47,017 nucleotides of DNA from Cladosporium sp. IMV 00045. Its lineage: Eukaryota > Ascomycota > Dothideomycetes > Cladosporiales > Cladosporiaceae. Below, in pieces: positions 12,025-21,002 of this stretch. The notes beneath the pieces are model-generated. The model ran no database searches. It saw only the letters and a program-made list of their open reading frames with translations, and was not told the origin of the DNA. The stretch lies in contig MSJI02000564.1 of NCBI GenBank assembly GCA_001931905.2, forward strand, positions 1-47,017, in the 5' to 3' direction. Each line of letters opens with the position of its first letter. Position 1 is the first letter of the stretch. The position numbers and the translations under genes are program-made.

Positions 12025-13806
12025 ATGGACAACCGCAGCGGCAACTCGACGCCGGATCGTCGAGGCCGCTCCATCCTCGGCGAAGCCCTCGCTCGCGCTC
12101 CCATGCGCCGCAGCTCTTTCGACCGCGACACAGGCCTCTTCGACTCGACGCCGCGCCGCTTCTCCACCGGCGCGGAACTCATGCCCATGCCCAGCTCGCT
12201 GCAGCAGAGCAATTCCCAGCTCCTGGACACCGGCGACTGGGAATCCAAGGGATCCGGGTCCTGCACGCCCAAAGACCAAGGATCGCGCTCGGCCGCCGCG
12301 GCGCGCTTCGACATGTGCGCTTCTACACCCTCGATCGCGCGTTTGGCGGCGTTGACGAGCCCGTGTTACTTCCATAAGAGATTCGGGGATGCGGTGAATA
12401 TCGAGAAGGTGCTGGAGGAGATTCAAGGGGACGATCAGTTGTCGCACAGCAGGTTGATGCAGACCGCGGCCGGTGTGAGAGAGGTCTCGCGACAGTTGCA
12501 GAAGAAACCTTTGAGGAGGGCGGTGCGGAATATCATGATTATCACGAAGGCGAGGGACAATACTTTGGTTAACTTGACGAGGGAGTTGGCGATTTGGCTG
12601 CTGACCACGCCGAGGTATGGGAAGGACGTGGGTGTCAATGTGTATGTTGATTCGAAGTTGAGGAAGAGCAGAAGGTTTGGCCTGGAGAGCATTGTAGACA
12701 AAGACGAGCGGTTCAAGGAGATGCTGAGGTTCTGGACACCACCGCTTTGCTTGGAGAGGCCGGAGCTGTTCGATTTGGTTATTACGCTCGGAGGCGACGG
12801 GACGGTGCTTTTCACTTCATGGCTCTTCCAGAGGATCGTACCACCCGTACTCTCTTTCTCGCTGGGCTCACTGGGATTCTTGACGAATTTCCAGTTCGAC
12901 AATTACAAGGAGCAACTGAACAAAATCATGGGCGAGTCAGGCATGCGGGTCAACATGCGCATGCGCTTCACCTGCACCGTCTACCGCTCCGCCGCGTCGA
13001 CATCCACAAACTCCACACTACCCTCCACATCGACATCAACAACAAGCCTCTCCACCACCGCAACCAACCACAGCACCACCCCTGCGCCACCCCCCTCAGA
13101 TCCGCAATCGACCAAAATCGAAGGCGAAACGCACGAAGTGCTCAACGAGCTCGTCATCGACCGCGGGCCCAGCTCGTACATCTCCAGCCTCGACCTTTAC
13201 GCCAACGACAGCCTGCTCACGCGCATCAGCGCCGACGGCATCATCCTCAGCACGCCCACGGGCAGCACGGCCTACAGCCTGTCCGCGGGCGGCAGCCTGG
13301 TCCACCCGGACATCCCCGCCATCCTACTGACGCCCATATGCCCGCACACGCTGTCCTTCCGCCCCATGCTGCTGAACGACGACATGGCGCTGAAAGTCGC
13401 CATACCGGCGAGCGGGCGCGGCGGGGCCTTCGTCTCGTTCGACGGCAAGGGCCGTGTGGAACTGGGGCGGGGCGACGAGGTCGTCGTGCGTGCTTCGCAG
13501 TACCCTTTCCCCACCGTCATGGGCCAGCCGCTCGAGTGGTTCGATAGCATCAGCCGCACGCTGCGGTGGAACACACGCGCGGCGGAGCAGAAGGGTTGGG
13601 AGAGGGATGGGGGCGAGGAGGGGGAGGAGGGTGGGCAGCGCATGGATAGGAATGGGCTGGAGGAGGAGGAGGCGGAGTTTGATATTGATTTTGAAGAGGA
13701 GGAGGAGGCGGTCAGTGCGAAGGATAGTGGGTATGGGGGGAATGGGAGTGAGAGTGGCAATGGTCATCGGGCTGCTAATGGGGGTGGGAAGTTGGTCAGT
13801 CGGTGA
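12025..13806 (+). CDS. UTR1: NAD kinase (ATP-NAD kinase, Utr1/Yef1-like)
   Basis: A single open frame of 593 residues without introns. NAD kinase phosphorylates NAD(H) to NADP(H) and so supplies reducing power for biosynthesis and oxidative defence. The diagnostic GGDGT motif is at residues 256-260, and the second signature TPTGSTAYSLSAGGS starts near residue 410, followed by HPDIPAILLTPICPHTLSFRP. The first 110 residues are Ser/Arg-rich and probably disordered. A Ser/Thr/Pro-rich insert of about 40 residues (near 322-364) interrupts the catalytic region between VYRS and the HEVLNELVIDRG block. The last 60 residues are acidic and Gly-rich. The ATG at 12025 has a CACAATGG context. A fungal cytosolic form is likely, since no targeting peptide is evident. 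Confidence 0.95.
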   Translation: MDNRSGNSTPDRRGRSILGEALARAPMRRSSFDRDTGLFDSTPRRFSTGAELMPMPSSLQQSNSQLLDTGDWESKGSGSCTPKDQGSRSAAAARFDMCASTPSIARLAALTSPCYFHKRFGDAVNIEKVLEEIQGDDQLSHSRLMQTAAGVREVSRQLQKKPLRRAVRNIMIITKARDNTLVNLTRELAIWLLTTPRYGKDVGVNVYVDSKLRKSRRFGLESIVDKDERFKEMLRFWTPPLCLERPELFDLVITLGGDGTVLFTSWLFQRIVPPVLSFSLGSLGFLTNFQFDNYKEQLNKIMGESGMRVNMRMRFTCTVYRSAASTSTNSTLPSTSTSTTSLSTTATNHSTTPAPPPSDPQSTKIEGETHEVLNELVIDRGPSSYISSLDLYANDSLLTRISADGIILSTPTGSTAYSLSAGGSLVHPDIPAILLTPICPHTLSFRPMLLNDDMALKVAIPASGRGGAFVSFDGKGRVELGRGDEVVVRASQYPFPTVMGQPLEWFDSISRTLRWNTRAAEQKGWERDGGEEGEEGGQRMDRNGLEEEEAEFDIDFEEEEEAVSAKDSGYGGNGSESGNGHRAANGGGKLVSR

Positions 13807-14784
13807 TGTTGGAATGTTCATGTTCGGTCGTGTGCGGGTGCTGGACGTCAACGAATTGTTCCGACAGGAAGAAATGACCAATGGATGTTCTTGCGAGGAC
13901 GCAAAGAATCATGAAATGCCTGCCATCTCCTGCCCGTGTCTTGACTTCTCTAATCTATGATCGCCGTCAGGCGAGCTCGTTGAACTTTGCTGTATCGCTT
14001 TCGGTGTAAATGCCATCTTTTTATGATGAGACTATGTGGACCACCATTGTATAGCAGCAAGACATTCAGGAGCAACACACAAGAGCAAAGACCAATCGTT
14101 CGCTTCCACGCATATTCACTTGCCGGTACTTCAACCACGGACATTTCGCGCACGCCGAGAGACCCATGCATGAGGGCCTGAACTTGGCATGCTTGTACCT
14201 TGTCACGTGGCGACTTGCATTCACTCACGGGTACATTATTTCAATTCCACCAAGCCTTCGCTGTATACGGAAAGCTACTTGGACACAGCAAAATCATCGG
14301 CAATACTCAATCTGCTACCGACTGAGATCGACGCCACATGTGGCTCAGCTGCACTCCCTCCCGAACCCTCCACGTCTTTCTTGAGGGGCGAGACCAAGAA
14401 TGTTTCACTGCACAGCCACATTCGTTACGTATCCAGGCCCCGCTGTCGCTGGGGAATGATCTCAGACGACGATCAGCAGCCGACCACGTCGATGAGGGCT
14501 CAAGTACCAGGCAAGCGAGGAAAACATGATATCTCCTAGTATTGCCGACTTGAACGTTCTTCCTAGTTGATACTGCGTACTTTATTCACTCCTCAACAAA
14601 TCCCTGGTAACGAGGCTGTGCTTGCCACTATTGACAGTCAAGTCGATATAACAACACTCTGCAGACGATCGCTTTGTTTCTGTTGATCCTATCTCTACCT
14701 CTTACCTTACACTCAACTTGTACCTCGTACAAGCAACCTCACACCACCTCATCTCAACCCTCCCACCAACCTCATCTCACCACG
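13807..14784. other. Intergenic region and leader of the senescence-domain gene
   Basis: About 980 bases with no recognisable gene. The open frame of the downstream gene extends up to an ATG at 14674, but this extra stretch is Ser/Thr/His/Gln-rich and CA/CT-rich in DNA, as expected of an untranslated leader. Confidence 0.5.
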
Positions 14785-16356
14785 ATGAGCAACCACGCCG
14801 ACCCCAAACTGCTCTACGCCATCAACGGCATCAAAGCCTACCACATCCAAGATGGCCAAGAGCAGAGCCTAACCCCCTCCGGACCGCAGACATTGAGCCT
14901 GCTCATGGTCCCGACCAACTCTCCCTACGCCGAGTTCGGCTCCACCACACCCCAAAACCAGACCGACGAAGACTTCTACCTGCACCTCAACCTGCCTCCC
15001 GAGCTCGACCTCCCCCTGCCCGCCACGACGCAAATCTACCACCAGCCGCCCAACAGCTACCTCATCCCCCGGTGGGATCTGGGCCCTGACTCGGGCGCTT
15101 TCACGAGAATCGAGTTCCCTCCCATCGGCTACGATGTCAGGCAGGAAGACCTAGACACCTTCGAGACCATCCTCGCCCAGTGCACGGCTTTCCTCGAGCG
15201 CGCTCGCCCCCCTCTCCCGTCAAGACCCAGCCAGAAGGGCAGTTTCAGTGGAGGAGACAGCAAATACAACCCGGCCGACTACGCGCCCGGCGGGAAATAC
15301 GCCTCCGGATCCGAGAAAGGCGGGCACGGCGAGATCGTGCTGATCGACGAAGACAACGGCAGCGTGGTCGGCGAGCTCGGCGGCGACGCCAAAGTCTACG
15401 AAGACCCGGCGCTGAAAGTGGGCAGCAAAAACCCCGTCGAGATCGAAGTATCCCCCGACGGCGAGCGCGTCGACGTCCGCCCCATCTCGGAAGAATACCT
15501 GCGCATGGCGCGCCACCCGGCCTACAAGAGCAGCGGGCTCGTGCAGAACGCCGCCGCCGCCTCGCGCCTCATCGTCACCACCTCCAGCTACCTCGGCAAC
15601 GCGATGAACAGCGGCGCCAGCACTTTCACACAAAAGACCAAACCGGTAGCAAAACCCATGACGTTCAAGCCCGTGACGCACGACCGCGTGCGCAAAATCA
15701 ACGCTTTCACGCAAGGCGCCGCGGGCCTGTCTGCGAAGACTGTCGGCCAGCTCTCGAACTACGCGCAGAATTTCGCGGCGCAGATGTCCGGGCATAAGAA
15801 GGACCGCGCGCACAAGGGCTACGATGTGAAAGGCAACCCTCTGTCGGCGGAAGAGTACAAGCCCGGGCTGCTCAACAGGAGCATGATCGCCTTCTCGACC
15901 GTCGCGGACGGCATTGCGTATTCGGGCAAGAGCCTGCTTACTTCCTCCGGTGGTGCGGCGAGCACCATGGTCGGGCACCGGTGGGGCGAGGAAGCGGGTT
16001 CTATTACGGCGGAGTTGGCGGGGGGTGTGAAGAATGTTGGCTTGGTGTATATTGACGTCACGGGCGTTTCGAGGCGCGCGGTCATCAAGAGCGTGGCGAA
16101 GGGGATGGTTGTGGGCAAGGTCAAGGGGGGTGGGGAGGTGGTCGTTGGTGGAGGGGATGGGGGTGTTTTGCCCGAGGAGGAGAAGAAGAGGTTGGAAGAG
16201 CAGGGCATGCAGCAGCAGGGTATGAGTGGTGGTGCTGGCCCTTCTGGCTCGGGTGCCGGCGCGGCTGGTTTCCAACCTACGGCGGGCGAGTATCGTCCTG
16301 GCGGGTACAGTGGCGATGCGCCTCCGCCTAGTTATCAGGATTATGGGAAGAAGTGA
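14785..16356 (+). CDS. Senescence/spartin-associated domain protein
   Basis: A 523-residue intronless protein from the ATG at 14785 (CACGATGAGC context). An in-frame ATG at 14674 would add 37 low-complexity residues and is less likely. The N-terminal third (LLYAINGIKAYHI, then a proline-rich segment ending in a WDLGPDSGAFTRIEFPP block) matches the front region of spartin-like proteins. A senescence domain (PF06911 type) runs from about residue 255 to 450. It starts at ASRLIVTTSSYLGNAM and contains RVRKINAFTQGAAGLSAKT, GIAYSGKSLL and the Gly/Ala-rich stretch up to VYIDVTGVSRRAVIKS. The tail is Gly/Gln/Pro-rich and disordered. Related proteins associate with lipid droplets, endosomes or mitochondria in animals and plants; the fungal role is not well defined. 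Confidence 0.8.
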   Translation: MSNHADPKLLYAINGIKAYHIQDGQEQSLTPSGPQTLSLLMVPTNSPYAEFGSTTPQNQTDEDFYLHLNLPPELDLPLPATTQIYHQPPNSYLIPRWDLGPDSGAFTRIEFPPIGYDVRQEDLDTFETILAQCTAFLERARPPLPSRPSQKGSFSGGDSKYNPADYAPGGKYASGSEKGGHGEIVLIDEDNGSVVGELGGDAKVYEDPALKVGSKNPVEIEVSPDGERVDVRPISEEYLRMARHPAYKSSGLVQNAAAASRLIVTTSSYLGNAMNSGASTFTQKTKPVAKPMTFKPVTHDRVRKINAFTQGAAGLSAKTVGQLSNYAQNFAAQMSGHKKDRAHKGYDVKGNPLSAEEYKPGLLNRSMIAFSTVADGIAYSGKSLLTSSGGAASTMVGHRWGEEAGSITAELAGGVKNVGLVYIDVTGVSRRAVIKSVAKGMVVGKVKGGGEVVVGGGDGGVLPEEEKKRLEEQGMQQQGMSGGAGPSGSGAGAAGFQPTAGEYRPGGYSGDAPPPSYQDYGKK

Positions 16357-16876
16357 TGGGGTGATGGGATGGGATGGGAGGATGTTGCTTGATGCATGAA
16401 TGCTGTTTCTTCTTCTTTCCTAATGAGTATACGATATCTTTTCATGTTTGCCATTGTCTTAGAGAGTGCGAACGGATTTCATTTCGGCTTGACTTTTGCT
16501 GTTAGATGGGTTGGTTTTGATACCCCAACGGGTGATTCATAATACATCGGTAGAGTAAGATACGTGTAATCCACTTCTCATGCAAGCTCGATTTTCATTG
16601 CTATCATTGGTCTCGTTGTGGTACTGTTGGAGTCTACCTTTTGCCTCCAGGACTCATGAGGATATGCTACGTATGCCTTGCTCGAGGTTGGGTTTTCCTC
16701 AAGAGCATGAATCATGCATCTATCACTCTCCCCTCTAAATGGCTTGCTTTCAGCCATTCGATAAGACCGTCTGGCCTGTCGTCAATGATCGTCGCTTCAT
16801 GCAAATCTATCCTCTCCCCATGCTAGAACATTTGCATCTCCAGTCCCTCATTCACACAAAGTAGAAATTCCCTCCC
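16357..16876. other. Convergent intergenic region
   Basis: About 520 bases between the 3' ends of the senescence-domain gene (plus) and CSN7 (minus). It should hold both polyadenylation regions. I see no gene in it. Confidence 0.5.
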
Positions 16877-17776
16877 TCACCTGCCCTGCTTCCCCCCAGC
16901 AACCTTCCCACTCCCCCCACCGGTACTCCTCTTCTTCCCCCCGCCAACACTCCCACCCGCACTCTTAGCAGTGGTAGGCGAGACATCCTCATCAACCTCC
17001 ATAGCATCTCCATCACCTCCCTCCTCCTCCGCCCCTTCAACCTTCCTCCCAGTCCTCACCCCCGCGCTACCGAACTTCTCCCCCGCCTCCCCCGCAGCCT
17101 TGACCTGCCTCTCTGTCCTCCCCTCCCTCTTCGCTCTCTTCCCCGCATTGTCCTCAATAGCCTTCACCTCCGCCTGCAAATCAGCCAAAACGGCATCACA
17201 CCGCCCGCTCCACGCGGACAGCTCGCTGAGGAGTTGCGCCACGCTTCCCGGGGCGAGGTCGCGCAGGGGCGCGACGGAGGTTATCACGACGGTTTGGCTA
17301 GTGGGGTTGAGAGTGGCGGTCAGGAGGTTGTCGTAGATGGCGGATGTGACGAGTTGCTCCAGGTCGAGGGGGGAGGGGAGGGAGAGGCGGGCCAGGAGCG
17401 TAGGGTAGCTTAGGTGGTGTTGCTGGGTTTGGGTGGAGGGTTTTTCGGAGGCGATGCTTAGGAGACTGAGGAGGCGGAGTTTGCGGGCTTGTGAATCGCT
17501 CAAAGTGGGTAGAGGTGTGCTGTTGCTGTCGCTGCCGGCTTGGTAAGATTCCCAAGTCCCCCAGGCGAAGGTCTCGAGGAGCTTGAAGTGCCCGCCGTAT
17601 TGCTCGTGGTTTTCGAGCGCGCGGATGTTGGGGTGCTGCAGCAGTTCGGCGAAGACATAAGTGTTTGGTGCGGAGGTTGCTTGGGTGATCAGGTCGGAGG
17701 CGGCGCGTGGTGAGGTGGCTGATTTGGCTAGGGCGAGGAAGGGCTCGAGGGCGTTGAGGGCGCGGGACTGGTCCAT
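16877..17776 (-). CDS. csnG: COP9 signalosome subunit 7 (CsnG-like, PCI domain)
   Basis: An intronless 299-residue protein. The COP9 signalosome removes Nedd8 from cullins and so regulates SCF ubiquitin ligases; in Aspergillus it is needed for development and secondary metabolism. The helical N-terminus (NALEPFLALAKSATSPRAASDLI) and the block HFKLLETFAWGTWESYQ are characteristic of CSN7. The PCI/winged-helix region follows to about residue 165, with LRLLSLLSIAS and LEQLVTSAIYDNLLTATLN. After a charged helix near residues 190-225 the last 75 residues are Gly/Lys/Glu-rich, low complexity and probably disordered. The start is the first ATG of the frame. Length and order fit filamentous-fungal CSN7; confusion with another PCI protein is possible but less likely. 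Confidence 0.85.
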   Translation of the reverse strand: MDQSRALNALEPFLALAKSATSPRAASDLITQATSAPNTYVFAELLQHPNIRALENHEQYGGHFKLLETFAWGTWESYQAGSDSNSTPLPTLSDSQARKLRLLSLLSIASEKPSTQTQQHHLSYPTLLARLSLPSPLDLEQLVTSAIYDNLLTATLNPTSQTVVITSVAPLRDLAPGSVAQLLSELSAWSGRCDAVLADLQAEVKAIEDNAGKRAKREGRTERQVKAAGEAGEKFGSAGVRTGRKVEGAEEEGGDGDAMEVDEDVSPTTAKSAGGSVGGGKKRSTGGGSGKVAGGKQGR

Positions 17777-18451
17777 GGTGGGTGGTGAGTTTGGGTTTTG
17801 TGGTCAGATTGGAATGTTGGTGAAGGTCAATGGGAGTGAAAGAGGATGTAGTTGTTGTCTCCTTCAGGTCCTGGATTGTGTGTACTGAAGCTCGATGTGA
17901 TGTGAAGCTCGGAGTAGGAATGACGGCACCAGCTGGAGGCAGAAAGTCGATTGCTGCGATAAGATAACAAGAGCGATTGGGCATGTGATTGGCTGAGAGG
18001 GAACGCGCGCTAGCGGGTGGCTGCATGTGTTGGAAGTGGACTGAATTGGTGTAAGTGAATTGATCGAGTGCACACGCAACCGGACAATGTCACAACATCA
18101 CACAGCTACATTACATATAGACTATCATGCCACGCCATTCAGCTGCTCTATCAATACTGCATTCGAGATCGATCGTCTCTATGTTACTATAAACAGCTCT
18201 GGCGTACGCTGGCAGATCACTTCGTGCGTGCGGGTGCCTCTCACAGGGTGATACTCTCAATGCTGCAAGTATTCCCATAAACAGGCTCATAGCTATGTTC
18301 CGCGTCACCATATGCGCTTTCGGTGTGACTGGACTTCTGTCTCACGAGGCTGCCTTCTTCCTGTATCAATGACATCCGCCTTCTGTCGCGGCTTGTGGGC
18401 TGCAATTTCTCGAGACTCATCTCATTCAGAGGCCGCACATAAAACTCCATA
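17777..18451. other. Intergenic region upstream of CSN7
   Basis: About 675 bases with no convincing gene. A 69-codon minus-strand frame at 18241-18450 begins with ATG, but I cannot link it to any family. Confidence 0.4.
17976..17992 (-). promoter_or_regulatory. Two CCAAT boxes upstream of CSN7
   Basis: ATTGG occurs at 17976-17980 and 17988-17992, which reads CCAAT on the minus strand in the direction of CSN7, about 200-215 bases before its ATG. Pairs of CCAAT boxes at this distance are usual targets of the fungal HAP/CCAAT-binding complex. The motif and spacing are seen; function is inferred. Confidence 0.4.
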
Positions 18452-18998
18452 ATGATTGCACCTGGTCCAATCGATCCGGCAAATCATAGATCTTCTCGTA
18501 CGCAATGGCGATCAAGCGTGATCACAGACTCAATTCCTCAATCCTCGTCCTCGACGACCGATTGTGAATCAACGATTACCTCCCAGCCGACTTCACTCGC
18601 GGCGTCGACTCCCATCGAAGAGTCTGAAATACCAGGTATGGCCTTTCCCTCAACAGATTCAACCGTTCTAGCAAGATTCACTTCTCCCAGATTGGCAACG
18701 CTACGACCCACCATCTCCCACCGCCCAGTCCAACTCCGACTCCAACTCCAACTCCAATTCCAAATCCAAATCCACAACGACATCAAAATCAGAATTCACA
18801 CCAGCCCGCATAACAGTCGCAGTCATCATAGCAGTCCTCGCCATAGCCATATCCTCCTCCTCGTCTGCGACGGCCACATCTGGCTCTGGCGTCAACGCAA
18901 ACGACCCCTCCACTGGCTCCGCTCGCAAAGCAACAAGTCTGATCGCAAACCGCGCCTGCACCCGCTTTACTCAGATTGTGATACGAGACGCTGGTTGA
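18452..18998 (+). CDS. Possible single-pass membrane protein with Ser/Asn-rich outer region (uncertain model)
   Basis: I do not recognise this gene by family. A two-exon model, 18452-18635 and 18691-18998, gives 163 residues. The intron has a GTATGG donor and a CCCAG acceptor. The model has a Ser/Thr-rich first exon, then alternating Asn/Ser and Lys/Ser, then a hydrophobic segment ARITVAVIIAVLAIAI. That is the layout of many fungal wall-sensor-like or orphan type I membrane proteins. No signal peptide is visible. In this frame the segment is followed only by Ser/Ala and a short tail. The unspliced frame (18452-19180, 242 codons) supplies a better cytoplasmic tail after the same point: LLLV, then WLWRQRKR, then two VELP motifs. 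A 1-base gap in the sequence, a further intron or a decayed gene could reconcile the two. Confidence 0.35.
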
Positions 18999-19467
18999 AT
19001 ACGAGTTTCACTTCGTCCGGATCGCGGCTGCCAATTTCGGAGTTGCCTTCGCTGTCTCCGGTGGCGGTGGAGTTGCCCGGCATCACGGGGTGGAGCGGGG
19101 AGAGTGAGGTTGAGTTGCCGAGGGAGTTTGTCATTCATGACTTTGATGAGTGTAAGCCTGCAAGCTGTGAGAATGATTAGATGATTGTTAGAGCTCGTAG
19201 TGTTGCTGATTTGAGATCTGGGGCGTTGGAGAAACAACAAATGGATCGACTGGAAGGGAATCAGAAAGCTAGCAGGAATTTGGAGGTGATCAGGAGGTCT
19301 TGGAGCTGATGTATCAATTCGTGATGCTTTCGGAAAATCTGCACTTAGTTCTTGTAATTGAGCAATCCTTTCGTAACGTCTCATTACTTCATGATACCCA
19401 TCACGTGCTTCACCAGGCCGTATCAAAAGACCAACAACCCATCGAGGCAGAATCAACAGTTCTCCCA
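18999..19467. other. Region between the doubtful membrane gene and the SDR gene
   Basis: Up to 19180 this stretch is open in the alternative frame of the preceding gene (ELPSLSPVAVELPG, then VELPREFVIHDFDE) and may be its true 3' end. From 19181 to 19467 I see nothing but the probable 3' ends of two convergent genes. Confidence 0.35.
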
Positions 19468-20460
19468 CTAAGCCGAACCAACAGGCGCGAAGTTCTGCCT
19501 GATAGTCTCCTCCAACCCAACAAACCCATGCCCATAATGCTTCCTCAACAACTCCTCCGCCCTCCCATTCGGCACGACGCTCAAATCCCTGCCCGTGTCC
19601 ACATCCGGACCAAAATCCCTCCCGGGCTCCATCTTCCTGAAAACCGCAAGCAGATCGTTATTGTTGTACGGCGCCGTGAAAGCGAAAATCCTCTCCCCGT
19701 CGCACTCCGGATCCGTCAGCGCCACGACGTGCAGCTTGGCGTCGTCGCTCGTGTTGACGAAGTACTGCGGCGGCAGGTCGAAGAGGAACTTGTTCGTGCC
19801 GTGGTAGGCGGCGAGGAGCATGTCGGCGGTGGAATTTCCGGTTTCGCTGAGGCGGGTGCCGAAGTTGGCGTTGGGCAAGACGGAGGAGACGCGGAAGGAG
19901 GGTTTGGTTTCTTTGACGGCTTTCCACAGAGCGCGTTCGGCTTCGGTTTTGCTGGCGGCGTAGACGATGTAGGGAGATGGGGAGGTGCGGGCTTCTTGCA
20001 CGGATGCCTCGTTCCAGGTGTCTTTCGTGGCGACCATTTTCTGGTTAGGCACAGGGACGAGAGCGGCGGTGCTTGAAGAGGTGAGCACGAGGCTTTTCAC
20101 TTTGGGCTCCTTCCTGGCGGCGTTGAAGATGCTGAGCACGCCTTTGATGGCGGGCGGGATGACTTCGTCCCACACGGGGCTGAAGGTGACGATGGATGCG
20201 AGGTGGACGATGCCGCTGACGCCTTTGATCGCTTCGTCGTAGGCGTCGTCCGCCGCCATGTCTGGCACTTCGGCGAGCTCGAGTTTGCCCGGACCGAATT
20301 TCTTCTCGATGTGCTTGACCAGGAACTGGGCTTTGGTCTGGTTGCGTGAGGTTCCGCGGACTTTGTAGCCGGCTGCGATGAGCTCTTCGACTACGTGCCC
20401 GCCGATGTAGCCGGTGGCGCCTGTGACGAGGACGAGGTCGCCTTTTTGGATGTTTGACAT
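19468..20460 (-). CDS. NAD(P)-dependent epimerase/dehydratase, extended SDR (Gre2/ketoreductase-like)
   Basis: An intronless 330-residue protein of the usual length for this family. The nucleotide-binding motif GATGYIGGHV is at residues 14-23, with RGTSRN just after beta-2, as expected of an NADPH-preferring enzyme. The catalytic Ser is in LTSSST (127-131), and Tyr167 and Lys171 form the YxxxK motif (YAASK). The family reduces aldehydes and ketones such as methylglyoxal or 3-methylbutanal (Gre2) or dihydroflavonol-type substrates. The substrate here cannot be named from sequence. It has no signal peptide and is probably cytosolic. Its neighbours do not suggest a biosynthetic cluster. Confidence 0.85.
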   Translation of the reverse strand: MSNIQKGDLVLVTGATGYIGGHVVEELIAAGYKVRGTSRNQTKAQFLVKHIEKKFGPGKLELAEVPDMAADDAYDEAIKGVSGIVHLASIVTFSPVWDEVIPPAIKGVLSIFNAARKEPKVKSLVLTSSSTAALVPVPNQKMVATKDTWNEASVQEARTSPSPYIVYAASKTEAERALWKAVKETKPSFRVSSVLPNANFGTRLSETGNSTADMLLAAYHGTNKFLFDLPPQYFVNTSDDAKLHVVALTDPECDGERIFAFTAPYNNNDLLAVFRKMEPGRDFGPDVDTGRDLSVVPNGRAEELLRKHYGHGFVGLEETIRQNFAPVGSA

Positions 20461-21002
20461 GTTGGTTGGTTGTGGTCGGGTTAGGGTTGATGGATTGATG
20501 TCAATGATGGATTGAGTTGTAGATAGTATGGCGTTGCCAGCGGGCCTGTGATGAAGTGAAGTTGGCAGTTGCAGTTGTCAGACTCCAAGTTGCAAGTGCT
20601 AGCACATGTATTTACACCTTACCTATGTATTGATTACCGTGTATGACAAATGCCTGGCATGTCAGCACTGCTGCAGGAACTCGTCAGCTCCCATGAAGCG
20701 AGTTCAGAATGGGACTGAGGTTATTAGTAATCGGCCTGCAATTCGGGTAGTACGGCGATGACACCATCACTCATAACTGAGTGGATAGATGATGGTGTAG
20801 ACTCGCTTTTCATGCTCTATCGACCAGAGATCGTTCTCTGATTCTGAAATTAGTAGTGGACAATCTAAAGTGCCGATGCACTCAAAATCTCAGCTTATCA
20901 TTGGATTCATGACTTCGCAGATGCACGTGATATCAAGTCAAACTTCTGCTTCATACTCATCTCTTCTTAACTCATAATACTCGTCACCATGCTACACCGC
21001 AT
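20461..21002. other. Intergenic region between the SDR gene and HET-C
   Basis: About 540 bases, AT-richer than the coding DNA on both sides. It holds the SDR promoter and the HET-C 3' end. No gene or clear motif seen. Confidence 0.5.

Noticed and set aside
12747..13547. 266-codon frame overlapping NAD kinase
   Set aside because: Out-of-frame translation of the NAD kinase catalytic region; the His/Arg-rich composition is typical of a shadow frame.
15220..16275. 351-codon minus-strand frame opposite the senescence-domain gene
   Set aside because: Antisense shadow in GC-rich coding DNA, rich in Arg/Ala/His and without domain character.
18241..18450. 69-codon minus-strand frame with an ATG next to the doubtful membrane gene
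   Set aside because: The composition is not unreasonable for a protein, but there is no family resemblance or supporting splice structure, and a nearby minus-strand frame looks equally plausible by chance.
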